Shown here piece after piece: positions 6,295-14,284 of a DNA stretch of 27,329 nucleotides; the stretch's first letter is position 1; every line of letters starts with the position of its first letter. Both the position numbers and the translations under genes were made by a program. The stretch spans positions 1 to 27,329 of the forward strand of contig JBGTKH010000211.1 of assembly GCA_041744735.1 (NCBI GenBank), written 5' to 3'. This DNA comes from JBGTKH01 sp041744735 (lineage in GTDB: Bacteria > Planctomycetota > Planctomycetia > Pirellulales > Pirellulaceae). A model generated the notes under the pieces. That model was not told the DNA's origin. It worked only from the letters and a program-made list of their open reading frames with translations, and did no database searches.

Positions 6295-8895
6295 TCACGA
6301 CAGCAGGTCGCTTGCCGAAGTCGTAGGAACGACTCGCTCGCGAAACAGTGCGTAGCTGCTACTTTTCTCCGGCAGGTCGAGGTCTCCCCGGTATAGGAAG
6401 GCCAGAATTGGAGCCGGATTCGCTGCCCATGGCGGTGACCAATTGCCATCAGACTCCCCGGCCACGAGACGCTGATGGAACGCGACGCGGTCCTCTCCCG
6501 AACGGCGCGTAAAGTATTGCACATCCGCTCCGCGCACCATGATACGCTCACATCGAGCGGCGGCGTGCAGCAGCGCAAGATCGTATATCGCCGGCCGCAC
6601 GCCGCTCTCGAAATACGAAATTAGCTCCGGGCAAATCTTGGTAATCGCAGCGCTGGATGTCTCAACGTTGTTCAATTCGAATTGGCCTTTCGATTGGACG
6701 TCGAGCCAATGCAGCACTCGGTCGCGGAGATCTAGGACGAACGGCAAAAACACGCCGTTTTCGCCATTAACGGCGAACTTTAGTTCGACGGTGCGCGGGT
6801 CAAAGTGCGTGCCACACGCATCGTCCCGAATCATGAGCCCGGCAAAACCTCGCTCCAATCGGCTGAACGGCATCCCAGCGTAGTTGTTCACCACCATGAC
6901 GGCGAACCGCGCGCCATTGTCGGCGGCTGGTCCGCAATGAAGATCAACAAACTCCGTCGCGCCTTCCGGCCAAGGCCCGTCGCGCAAGTCGCCCGCACTT
7001 TGCGCGATCACTTGATTGTCATTCGCCTTCAGCTTCAGCTGATAATAGGAGCAGACCCCAATGTATTGCCATGCGTCATCGTACAGCGCCACCGACAAAT
7101 CGAGGTCCGTCGGTTGACCGCCCTGGGCAGGTTGGCACCAATGAAGGAAGAGCCGCATCGTCTTCTCAAGAGGCACTCGGACTCGCGATCCGCGCGGCAA
7201 CGAAACCGCGGCGGCGCTGGCGGTTCGTTCGTTGAACGGCACCGTCACGTCACGCAACTCATCGTCGATGACACAAACCGAGAACGCAGGCTTTTGGGCG
7301 AAGCGATGAAGCAACTCGGCGTCGATCGTACGGCAAACGGGCTCAATCGCACTTAGCGGCAGCGGTGGACGCTCATCGGTGCTCGAAGCACCCTTTGCAA
7401 TTCGGCCTTTCGGCCAATAAATGCGCACACGTGCCGGCGTCACGCGATTTGGAAGGTGACTTCGAAGGGTCAGTAGGACCGGCGTCGCAAGCGTGGGTAC
7501 TTTTTGAACAAAGGATTCGACGACGCGATCGATGGCGCGACTATCATCACCGGCAACTCGAATCGCGTAGTCGATCCGACGTGCAAACTCGCCCGGACGT
7601 TCATCCAGTATCGCCAACATCGCGTCGATGTCTCGCCCGTCAAACGACTGTGCGAGCTTGCTGTACCAACCCCGGAATCGCGGTGCCGTCGTTCCGTCGG
7701 GTGCTTTCTTCCGCACGATCTGGAAGGCGGCGGCGATGTTAGGGAACCTCGCAGCGTACTCGTGCGGGTGCAGGAACTCGCCGACCCAGACCCAATAGGA
7801 GCGATGACGAAGCATGTCTTCAATAAGACGATCACGGTGCATACCGTCCAACAAACTCAACACGGCTCGACGTAATGGACGAGGCAGCTTCGCGACTTTG
7901 AAACGACAGACACGTAGCGGAATTGTGACTGCCCGCCGCATTGGTCCAGGCGCTCGCGCGCCGATCAACTTGGCGATGTCGCCCCAAAATCGGCTTGGTG
8001 CCTCGGTTCGTTCAACGGTCATGAAACGGGTTTCACGAAGCAGTGATCCATCGGTCCCCGACGCGACGGCAATGAAACGAAGTACATCGGTAGCGGTGGT
8101 CATGAAACGTCGAGCCACTGGCAATACGTGATCGGAGTTACACTCCTGGAAGAGCGTGCCAAACACGATCGCCACGTTTTCTCGCACCGGAATCGTCGCG
8201 GGCAACCAATCGAGCACGCGCGACTTATACTCGCGGAGTATGACGAGCAGCGATTCTCGATCGACGGGAGACAATGCTTGCCTGCGTTCGCACAAACTGA
8301 CGAAAAGCTTCGCTGCTTCGTGTTCCTCGCTTTCCGCAAGATCAACCACTTTGAACCGCACGTTTTCTAAAGGGCGGCCGCGATCTTGGGCCGGTTGGAA
8401 GAATGGCGACGCTCGGTCAACGTGATGTTCACACGACGGACAGGCACTGTAGTTACTGCTGTCAAAACAGTGGTCACACACGACGTGGCGACATGGATTG
8501 AGCACGTGTGTCGTGCCTGAACGGCCGCAGAACAAACAGGGCTGGCCTTCCGCCTGTAGAAAATGGACGAGCACCTTGTTCCACCACAGCTCCTTTGTGT
8601 TGTCCGGCACGCCTTGCGGAAAGTGCCTGAACAGCGGCTCGTGCTTCTGGTCTCCGCCAACATGTTCGGTCAAAGCCGAGAGAGCCCAACCGAGGAAATC
8701 CGCAAGTTCGGTTGACGAGCAAGTTCCGAATCGGCGACGCAACCGCTCTGACACCACGTAACCGACTTCGGCCAATTCCAGCTCGACGGCGCAGACTTTT
8801 TCTGCGTCCGCTGGTTGCCCGGCAGCAGTCACGAACGCCAGCCCGCGCTGTGTCAACAACACATCACGAACCGACTTGTACTTGCTAACGGGCAT
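6295..8895 (-). CDS. RING-finger and TerD-like protein (MXAN_6230/SCO0854-like)
   Basis: This protein has about 866 residues. A C3HC4 RING-type zinc cluster is complete near residues 120-155: C120/C123, C135, H137, C140/C143, C152/C155, in the form CLFC...NPCRHVVCDHC...CPSC. A long helical middle follows. About residues 570-740 hold a beta-rich domain with RLFLHWCQP, TDLDLSVALYDDAW and WPEGATEFVDL, which resembles the calcium-binding TerD fold of the tellurite/stress system. This layout recalls the MXAN_6230/SCO0854 family of bacterial RING-domain proteins; the match is from memory. The biochemical role is unknown, and ubiquitin-ligase activity cannot be assumed. The ATG at 8895 has GGAA upstream and was preferred to a TTG at 8916. 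No ter genes are adjacent. Confidence 0.8.
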   Translation of the reverse strand: MPVSKYKSVRDVLLTQRGLAFVTAAGQPADAEKVCAVELELAEVGYVVSERLRRRFGTCSSTELADFLGWALSALTEHVGGDQKHEPLFRHFPQGVPDNTKELWWNKVLVHFLQAEGQPCLFCGRSGTTHVLNPCRHVVCDHCFDSSNYSACPSCEHHVDRASPFFQPAQDRGRPLENVRFKVVDLAESEEHEAAKLFVSLCERRQALSPVDRESLLVILREYKSRVLDWLPATIPVRENVAIVFGTLFQECNSDHVLPVARRFMTTATDVLRFIAVASGTDGSLLRETRFMTVERTEAPSRFWGDIAKLIGARAPGPMRRAVTIPLRVCRFKVAKLPRPLRRAVLSLLDGMHRDRLIEDMLRHRSYWVWVGEFLHPHEYAARFPNIAAAFQIVRKKAPDGTTAPRFRGWYSKLAQSFDGRDIDAMLAILDERPGEFARRIDYAIRVAGDDSRAIDRVVESFVQKVPTLATPVLLTLRSHLPNRVTPARVRIYWPKGRIAKGASSTDERPPLPLSAIEPVCRTIDAELLHRFAQKPAFSVCVIDDELRDVTVPFNERTASAAAVSLPRGSRVRVPLEKTMRLFLHWCQPAQGGQPTDLDLSVALYDDAWQYIGVCSYYQLKLKANDNQVIAQSAGDLRDGPWPEGATEFVDLHCGPAADNGARFAVMVVNNYAGMPFSRLERGFAGLMIRDDACGTHFDPRTVELKFAVNGENGVFLPFVLDLRDRVLHWLDVQSKGQFELNNVETSSAAITKICPELISYFESGVRPAIYDLALLHAAARCERIMVRGADVQYFTRRSGEDRVAFHQRLVAGESDGNWSPPWAANPAPILAFLYRGDLDLPEKSSSYALFRERVVPTTSASDLLS

Positions 8896-9299
8896 CGGAC
8901 GTGTTCCAAGGTACAAAAAAAGAGGGAGGAAATCGCCCAGGCTGTTTCGAATTGAGAAGGAAGCCTAGGCTCAGCCTCCCCAAAATATCGTACCTAATCA
9001 CAACCACCCGCGACAAGTCCTTTCCCGACACCTCTGTGTTGTCAGTCAAGCCGCAGGAACCCTCAGAACGAACCAATTATCCCGTTTGGTGTCCAAGTAC
9101 TTTGACGCTGGAGCTAGATGGCCAGGCGGCTGCCTGCAAAGCAGCTCGAAGTGGGTTCGATTCCCACCGTCTCTGACCGACCAACTGCCGGTGCGGAGTA
9201 CATTGCCTGCGTCCGGGGTGAGCGTGGTCACGAACCCTGAATGACGTGGAGCACAAAGCATGGCTAACAAGGCGGCCGCCAAGCTGGCCTTGACCCACG
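8896..9299. other. Intergenic region holding only the tRNA-Cys-like sequence
   Basis: Apart from the tRNA-like element at about 9101-9175, I see no gene in these 400 bases. Minus-strand frames across it are the usual artefact of reading a tRNA backwards, containing GGNRTH-like peptide. Confidence 0.55.
9101..9175 (+). tRNA. tRNA-Cys (GCA), acceptor 5' strand defective
   Basis: The body is clear. A D-arm spans 9113-9127 with stem GCTA/AGGC, including the A13-A22 mismatch known from tRNA-Cys. The anticodon arm is GCTGC/GCAGC around loop CTGCAAA, with anticodon GCA at 9136-9138. A 5-base variable loop follows, then T-arm GTGGG-TTCGATT-CCCAC (9151-9167). The 3' acceptor strand CGTCTCT (9168-9174) should pair with AGAGACG or GGAGACG. 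Upstream of the D-arm there is only GACG (9104-9107), and the 2-base linker is replaced by 5 bases. About four acceptor pairs can form. CCA is not encoded. It may be a damaged copy. Confidence 0.65.
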
Positions 9300-9998
9300 C
9301 TACTCGTTCAGCAACCGGTAGCGGATGTTGCGGATCGCTCCGGTGGTGCGCCAGGTGGCTAGGCCGAGCGGCGCGCAGGGTTGCATTTCGTCGCTGACGG
9401 TCAGTTGGTGGCCCTCGGTCTTCAGTTCGATGATCCGCTCATCGTCCACCCAGACGTCGATCTGCGGTTTAGTCACGCGCACGCGGATGCGGTACCAGCG
9501 GCCTTGTTCGAATTCGATGCCGCGAGTGGTGTCGTTGTCGATGGCGTAGAAGCCGTCGATGCACGACAGGCCAACGACCTGCCCGCTCCAGCCGCCCATG
9601 ATCAGCGACAGCCCTTGCTCGCCGACGGGAAACGTCAAACCACAAAAGAAATCGTCGCCGGCAACACGGCGAGCCTCCAGCGTGATCTCGTAATCGGTCT
9701 TGGGGAATTTGCCTGTCCAGCGAACGCCGGTGGCCGGCATGCCTGACTCTAAAACGATCGCCCCGTCCTTTGCCTCGACCTTCCCGGCCATGTCGAAGCT
9801 GTCCTTCTTGACCGCTTCCCAGCCGGCGAGCGTCTTGCCGTCGATTAGACTTGTCCACTTGGCAGCATCGGGCGCGTGCGGATCGGGTTCGTCCGCGACC
9901 AGTTTCGCCGCTCGGACCACCAGAACGACAAACGCAACTTGAATTGTACATTGCACGAGCTGGCTGCTGCGTCCGAAGTTGAAATAGTTTTTCTTCAT
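9300..9998 (-). CDS. Secreted DUF1080 (3-keto-disaccharide hydrolase-like) protein
   Basis: This protein of about 232 residues has a basic N-terminus, one hydrophobic segment ending in AAKLVADEP (signal peptide or anchor), and a jelly-roll of the DUF1080 family: WTSLIDGKTLAGWE, then YEITLEARRVAGDDFFCGLTF, GRWYRIRVRVTKPQIDVWVDDERI and a C-terminal IRNIRYRLL. Such domains have a concanavalin-like fold and in some cases hydrolyse 3-keto-glycosides; they are very common in planctomycetes. The ATG at 9998 was chosen because GGAG lies at a suitable distance upstream. Two alternative starts at 10025 and 10031 precede it in frame. A periplasmic role in carbohydrate processing is likely, but the substrate cannot be read. 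Confidence 0.85.
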   Translation of the reverse strand: MKKNYFNFGRSSQLVQCTIQVAFVVLVVRAAKLVADEPDPHAPDAAKWTSLIDGKTLAGWEAVKKDSFDMAGKVEAKDGAIVLESGMPATGVRWTGKFPKTDYEITLEARRVAGDDFFCGLTFPVGEQGLSLIMGGWSGQVVGLSCIDGFYAIDNDTTRGIEFEQGRWYRIRVRVTKPQIDVWVDDERIIELKTEGHQLTVSDEMQPCAPLGLATWRTTGAIRNIRYRLLNE

Positions 9999-10039
9999 GT
10001 TGATCAGCGCTCCTACCTGAGACATGGACAACCACGTTT

Positions 10040-10480
10040 TTAAACGACAATCATCCCACTGAAGCCCGTTGTCCCATGTTTCACGTTTAGTTCCAAGTCG
10101 TTGTCGGCAAAAAAATTCATTCCCAAGATGACATCAAATGGCGGAGTTGGCTGCAGCGCGAATTTCGCCACGAGAAGACGTGGACCGGCCAGATCAATTT
10201 GCATCTCGCCAAGTTCACAGGCAACCCCTTGCCACATCATTACCGTCGGCCCACCACGGCCACCTAAGTTCTTGGAGGTGGCCAACCATTTGAGTTTTCG
10301 AACCTGCCACACGTCATACGGTACAATGCTTAACGGCGCGCCCGTGTCGATAATACACCGCCGCGGCAAGAATCCGGCGTGGGTTGGGAATTGCGCCGTG
10401 ATGACAGGACGATGCAACGAGAGTGCTTGACCACGGTCGGTGCTGTAGGTCGCAGTGAGGAAGGTGAGTGGGATATCCAC
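10040..10480 (-). CDS. Retropepsin-like aspartic protease
   Basis: This 146-residue protein has the size of one retropepsin subunit. IIDTGAPLSIVP carries the catalytic D-T-G (D45-T46-G47) in its usual hydrophobic setting. A later FDVILGMNFF (about residues 114-123) matches the I-L-G strand of single-domain retroviral-type proteases, which act as dimers. No signal peptide is seen, so it is probably cytoplasmic. It starts at a GTG whose G is the last base of the stop codon of the upstream DUF5678 gene (TAGTG), so the two are translationally coupled. The substrate is unknown; the partner protein is a candidate. It cannot be ruled out that the fold is used for binding only. Confidence 0.8.
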   Translation of the reverse strand: MDIPLTFLTATYSTDRGQALSLHRPVITAQFPTHAGFLPRRCIIDTGAPLSIVPYDVWQVRKLKWLATSKNLGGRGGPTVMMWQGVACELGEMQIDLAGPRLLVAKFALQPTPPFDVILGMNFFADNDLELNVKHGTTGFSGMIVV

Positions 10481-10713
10481 TACTGCGGAACCTCTTGCAA
10501 AAGATCCGGAATCGCGCAGTCGGGCAATTCGTTTGCGGGTTTACCCGTCACACGTTCGGCCTCACGCAATACTGTGACGAGGTTCGTCCCGTGTGCGACA
10601 ACGCGACGCTGAAACGGCACTACGTATTGTCCCGCGTACTTGCGTTGGACCTCGGCGTCTTCAGTGACCCAGATCAGATCTTCTTCTTGGTGTGACCTGA
10701 GAACTTGACTCAT
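10480..10713 (-). CDS. DUF5678-like small protein
   Basis: This 77-residue protein contains RKYAGQYVVPFQRRVVAHGTNL, which fits the short DUF5678 pattern of K-Y-x-G-x-Y-[IV]-x-V followed by V-V-A-x-G. The function of that family is not known. The ATG at 10713 was chosen because GGAGG lies 7 bases upstream; the in-frame ATG at 10719 would abut that site. The stop overlaps the start of the protease gene by one base, which argues for a dedicated two-gene unit. A possible -10 (TATACT on the minus strand) at 10733-10738 lies just upstream. Confidence 0.7.
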   Translation of the reverse strand: MSQVLRSHQEEDLIWVTEDAEVQRKYAGQYVVPFQRRVVAHGTNLVTVLREAERVTGKPANELPDCAIPDLLQEVPQ

Positions 10714-10732
10714 CGTCATTCCTCCGGACTTC

Positions 10733-10738
10733 AGTATA
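10733..10738 (-). promoter_or_regulatory. Possible -10 box for the DUF5678/protease unit
   Basis: TATACT on the minus strand lies 20 bases upstream of the ATG at 10713. A TTCAGC 15 bases further upstream could be a weak -35. The evidence is the motif and its position only. Confidence 0.3.
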
Positions 10739-10789
10739 ACACGATTGGGAATCGCTGAACACAGATTGAGCCGAAAGTACGGGTGATGC

Positions 10790-11329
10790 ATGTCACAAAC
10801 GAACGACCAACGCGAAGCATTCTTGCAACGGGTCGCAGACGTCGCGGCCACTACGAAATATCCGTGTGAGGCGTTTCTGTTTGTGCTCGAAGGCACGCCG
10901 CTTCACGGTCCCATTCATCTGCGCAGCAGCCACATCAACGCTGCGGAATTGTGTTGGCATTTGCACGATCACGCTCTGGACCGATTCGGGCCGCGGGCTC
11001 GCGAGCTGCTTGCCCAGTGGTCGATCCACGGCTGCGAAGATTTTGGCCACATCGTATACGCACTGATCGACGCCGGAATGTTCTTCAAAACCGACGTGGC
11101 TGGCGCTGATCGGCCTGTTCTGCTTATCGTACGGCATCATGGACCGTTCGCGCGGCTGGATGCTGGTGATCGTGGGCGCCTTGTACATTGTGATCGGCGT
11201 GGGCGGCTTGCTGGCGATCATTCTGGGCGCGGCAGAGTTCTAGAACGTATTTCAAACGGTAGCTGCACTCGCCCAGAGTGCGGATGGATGCGAGAAAGTC
11301 CGCGTTCTGGCGAACGCAGCTACGATTGA
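10790..11329 (+). CDS. Minf_1886-family protein, 3' part replaced
   Basis: Residues 1-102 match the Minf_1886 family: KYPCEAFLFVLEG, HINAAELCWHLHDHALDRFGPRARELLAQWSIHGCEDFGHIVYALIDAGMFFKTD. The normal protein ends some 30-40 residues later with an acidic, aromatic tail. Here the frame instead passes into unrelated arginine-rich sequence and runs through a downstream hairpin before stopping at 11329. From 11094 another frame encodes a clean membrane segment. A deletion joining two genes is therefore likely, with the junction near 11092-11096. The family function is unknown; it is a small soluble protein often found in Planctomycetota and Verrucomicrobiota. Confidence 0.6.
   Translation: MSQTNDQREAFLQRVADVAATTKYPCEAFLFVLEGTPLHGPIHLRSSHINAAELCWHLHDHALDRFGPRARELLAQWSIHGCEDFGHIVYALIDAGMFFKTDVAGADRPVLLIVRHHGPFARLDAGDRGRLVHCDRRGRLAGDHSGRGRVLERISNGSCTRPECGWMRESPRSGERSYD
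11094..11243 (+). pseudogene. 3' fragment of a small membrane protein gene
   Basis: In the +1 frame relative to the Minf_1886 gene, this stretch encodes TWLALIGLFCLSYGIMDRSR followed by a second hydrophobic run ending LLAIILGAAEF and a TAG. Two membrane helices joined by a short polar turn are evident. There is no start codon or ribosome binding site for it, so it looks like the C-terminal end of a gene whose 5' part was lost. Confidence 0.5.
11259..11323. repeat. Imperfect hairpin between convergent genes
   Basis: Arms at about 11259-11284 and 11299-11323 pair over roughly 25 bases with several mismatches and one bulge; the outer part GTAGCTGC/GCAGCTAC is perfect. It lies between the end of the Minf_1886/membrane fragment and the convergent gene at 11359, so it could terminate both. 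It may be a dispersed palindromic repeat. Confidence 0.5.
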
Positions 11330-11358
11330 GATAGTTTTTGAAATGGCCATTGGGCCGA

Positions 11359-12039
11359 TCAATGCCAACAAGCGCACTCGGGGCACCATTTGTGACCGCC
11401 GTAGGGCCGCCAGAAAAAGTGCGGTGCGAGGAGATAGCCGCGGATGTACGGACCGGTTACCGCGGGCGGCGTGAAGCGGAGTCCGTTGTAGGCGGTCGGG
11501 ATGAATGGCGTGGGGGCGAACCAGTAATCTTCTTCGAGACTACATTTGTATTCTTCGTCAGGGATGAACTCACCGCACTGCCGCAGCGCGGCCTTGGCCA
11601 CTTGGACGGTCGTGGCATCGAGCTCAATCACATAACTTCCATCGGCCGTGCATTGCGCCCGTTCGCCGGGGATCACGGAAATCGCTTTGCCTTCGACGAA
11701 CGTCACTTCGGTGCCGTCGGCGTAACATTCTCGCAATCGCCTCAGTGATGGGATGTGGCTCTCGAACGTTGGCTTACCCAACAGCTCTCGCACGCGGTGG
11801 CGTGGCGTGCCGATGCAGATGGTGCCAAATGTCTCGTCTGATTTTTTCGCTGCCGACTCCGCAGGCGATTCGACTTCCGAAGCCGACGGCGCTCGGCTAC
11901 TAGATGGAGGCGGAAGCAGGCTCGGCTGCTGAGCGTCGGCCGCAACCACGCCGACAAGCATGAGCAGCATCACGTTGACCTGCATCAGTAGCCCACGACG
12001 CGCATTGCCCCTCGTCGGCTGAGTAAGTTTGATTTCCAT
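11359..12039 (-). CDS. Secreted hypothetical protein with a BamE-like segment
   Basis: This protein has about 226 residues. An N-terminal hydrophobic stretch ending VVAADAQQ is a probable signal peptide, followed by a serine/proline-rich linker. FGTICIGTPRHRVRELLGKP, with a following basic patch and FVEGKAISVIPG, resembles the SmpA/BamE-type small alpha-beta module; that is a fold-level guess. The C-terminal third is rich in aromatic residues and proline and ends with C-P-E-C-A-C-W-H. The ATG at 12039 was preferred to an in-frame TTG at 12057. It follows gspD on the same strand, separated by a strong hairpin at 12076-12137, so it may be transcribed separately. I do not recognise a specific family. 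Confidence 0.65.
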   Translation of the reverse strand: MEIKLTQPTRGNARRGLLMQVNVMLLMLVGVVAADAQQPSLLPPPSSSRAPSASEVESPAESAAKKSDETFGTICIGTPRHRVRELLGKPTFESHIPSLRRLRECYADGTEVTFVEGKAISVIPGERAQCTADGSYVIELDATTVQVAKAALRQCGEFIPDEEYKCSLEEDYWFAPTPFIPTAYNGLRFTPPAVTGPYIRGYLLAPHFFWRPYGGHKWCPECACWH

Positions 12040-12075
12040 CGAATTGCTCGCGTTCAAGTCAAGCGTCGTCTGTAT

Positions 12076-12137
12076 CGTAACCCGAAGCGTAAGCGAGGGA
12101 ATATCCCGAAGTTCCCTCGCTTACGCTTCGGGTTACG
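12076..12137. terminator. Perfect 26-bp hairpin downstream of gspD
   Basis: Arms 12076-12101 and 12112-12137 are perfectly complementary around a 10-base loop. The element begins 11 bases after the gspD stop and precedes the next minus-strand gene. It lacks a long T-run, so it may attenuate or stabilise the mRNA 3' end rather than act as a classical terminator. Its sequence (GCTTACGCTTCGGGTTA on one arm) looks like a dispersed repeat. Confidence 0.6.
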
Positions 12138-12148
12138 AATAATCCGCG

Positions 12149-14284
12149 TTACCGCGGCTGTCGCCATTGCGAGTCGCTCGTGCGATCCCACGGATGTGTC
12201 GGCGGAGCCATTTGGCCCGGCGGGATCGGTTCGGCACCGTCGGCCGGCACGCCTTCTTTTTCGTAGTGCGGCCGCGGCGGCAAGTGGCCGTCGAATTGCA
12301 CGCTGGAGCTTCCCGGTTGATGAACCTTGGGATGATCCGATAGCTCGCGCAGCCGCCAGTGTGTTTTGTACTCGCCCTCGACCTGCGTCGTAATGACGTG
12401 CGGAGTAATCAACAGAATCAATTCCGACTTCTGATTATCGTCCACGTACTGACGAAACAGCGGCCCGATCCAGGGTGCGTCGCCGAGTACCGGGACCTTG
12501 CGTTCGCGGACGCTCGACGTGTCCGTGATCAGCCCGCCCACCGCGACAGTCAAGCCGTCCTTGGCAACCACGGTTCCCTGCAGGTTTGACGTCCGCACTG
12601 AATCGATGCGAAACTCCGTGACGCCGCCCGACGCGTCGGGTACGGGCAGCACTTGACTGCGCGGATCGACTTCCGACTGGTCTTGGGCAATCGAAATCGT
12701 GACCGTGCGGTCGGCGTTTATTTTCGGCAGGATGATCAACGTCGTGCCAATGTCGCGCACTTCGGTCTGCGGTTGGATCACGGTCGTGGTAGCACCCGTT
12801 GCCGGCGTGACAATTCCGGTGTTGATACCGGTGACGAGTACCCGCTCTTGTCCCACAAAAATCCGTGCCGGACGATTGTTCGACGAAAGCAAAACGGGCG
12901 ACGCGATCGTGGTCAACTGGTCGTTCTGTTGCAGAATCTCCAAGCGAGCCCGCAGATTGTTGTTCAGGTATTGGTAGATAAAGCTGCCGGCACCCACGGG
13001 GTCTGGGCTGTTGACCAATCCCAGCACGTCTTCCGCGGCCGTTGCGGCGCCGCGGAGGAACGGATTTCGCTGGACTTGATTCGCGGCACTCGGGCCTTGC
13101 GCGCCGTCGGTGTACTGCAGGTCCAGGATCGAACGAAAGTTGTCCGTCAATGTGATCTGCAGAATCTTCATTTCCAGCAGCACTTCCGGCGTCGGGCGAT
13201 CCAGTTCCAGCACGAGCCGCTCGATCGCTTTCATCGAGTCCGCGTCGCTGGTGCGCACGATGACCAAACTGTGCGTGCGGTTGTAGGAGACGTAGATCGG
13301 CGGTTCGCGCTGCGTGACCTCACGGATCGCCTCGGCCGAGACGCCGCGCTGGTCGCCCTGTCCTTCCAACGTCCGCAGACGCTGTTGCAGATCGGCAAGT
13401 TGCTGTGACGTTAGGAATTCGCCCGACTGGCCACCGAGAACTGGATTTTGAAAAAACTGAAAGGGCGTGCTGCCGCCGCGAGAGAATTGCCCCGCTCCGA
13501 AACCTGTTCCAAGCCCTGCTCCACCGAAGCCACCGCCGAAGTTGCCAAAGCCGCCGAGGCCAGCGTTAATTCCACCCACCCCGCCGCCAAAACCGCCGAG
13601 TCCGCCGCCGAAACCACCAACGCCGCCGCCTAGTCCACCGCCGACGCCACCAAGCCCGCCGAGTCCTCCGCCAATTCCGCCGCCAAATCCTCCAAGTCCA
13701 CCGCCGACGCCGCCCAGCCCGCCACCGAAACCACCGCCACCCAAGCCGCCCCCAAAACCCGATCCGCCTCCGATCAACGTGTCGTCGTCGAACGTCTGCA
13801 ACGACAGAACAACACGCTCGCCGTATAGGTTCTGAATGGCAACCGCGATCGACAGTGCGTTGGGATGCAACAGCGTGAAGACCTTGGTCATGTCGTCACG
13901 AAAGACCACCAGGTCTTGGGCGTATTCTGCCGTCGTCATCAGGTGAATCGTGCCGGTTCGTTCGTCTTCGCGGTACCACAAACCGGCGACTTTGGCCAAC
14001 GTTTCGATCGCGTCGATCGCGCGGCTGTTGCGAATAGAGAGCGTGACCAATTTCTTGCCCGCCTCTTCAGTGGCCACGATGTTCAAGCCGGAGATCTCGG
14101 AGACTAATTCAATCGCGTCGAGCACCGTCGTCTCTTTCAGCTTCAATCGCTCGATGTTGAAGTCCTTTCCCGGCGCAGAGGCCGGCGCCGGCAGCGCCGG
14201 CTGTGCGCGGACAGTTGCCGTCACGCACGACCACACTGTGAAGAGCAACACCGCCGAACACAACGAGCGAAACGAATCGATCAT
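12149..14284 (-). CDS. gspD: Type II secretion secretin GspD with a glycine-rich insert
   Basis: This 711-residue protein should form the outer-membrane channel of a type II secretion system. A signal peptide (about 1-28) is followed by periplasmic N domains; the first has TTVLDAIELVSEISGLNIV. Residues 172-270 are almost only glycine with L, F, V and I, an unusual low-complexity block at the N1/N2 position. Then come HSLVIVRTSD, LDRPTPEVLLEMKILQI and the secretin core with VPVLGDAPWIGPLFR (597-611) and ELILLITPHVI (621-631). The tail is proline-rich, and no S-domain was recognised. The start overlaps the stop of the upstream lipoprotein gene by 4 bases (ATGA), which indicates coupling. Confidence 0.93.
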   Translation of the reverse strand: MIDSFRSLCSAVLLFTVWSCVTATVRAQPALPAPASAPGKDFNIERLKLKETTVLDAIELVSEISGLNIVATEEAGKKLVTLSIRNSRAIDAIETLAKVAGLWYREDERTGTIHLMTTAEYAQDLVVFRDDMTKVFTLLHPNALSIAVAIQNLYGERVVLSLQTFDDDTLIGGGSGFGGGLGGGGFGGGLGGVGGGLGGFGGGIGGGLGGLGGVGGGLGGGVGGFGGGLGGFGGGVGGINAGLGGFGNFGGGFGGAGLGTGFGAGQFSRGGSTPFQFFQNPVLGGQSGEFLTSQQLADLQQRLRTLEGQGDQRGVSAEAIREVTQREPPIYVSYNRTHSLVIVRTSDADSMKAIERLVLELDRPTPEVLLEMKILQITLTDNFRSILDLQYTDGAQGPSAANQVQRNPFLRGAATAAEDVLGLVNSPDPVGAGSFIYQYLNNNLRARLEILQQNDQLTTIASPVLLSSNNRPARIFVGQERVLVTGINTGIVTPATGATTTVIQPQTEVRDIGTTLIILPKINADRTVTISIAQDQSEVDPRSQVLPVPDASGGVTEFRIDSVRTSNLQGTVVAKDGLTVAVGGLITDTSSVRERKVPVLGDAPWIGPLFRQYVDDNQKSELILLITPHVITTQVEGEYKTHWRLRELSDHPKVHQPGSSSVQFDGHLPPRPHYEKEGVPADGAEPIPPGQMAPPTHPWDRTSDSQWRQPR

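Noticed and set aside
9046..9298. Minus-strand frames of 73-78 residues.
   Set aside because: They are the well-known artefact of translating the reverse of a tRNA-Cys and its flanks, with no ribosome site.
13467..13835. Plus-strand proline-rich frame of 122 residues.
   Set aside because: It is the antisense of the glycine-rich block in gspD (GGN codons read as CCN).
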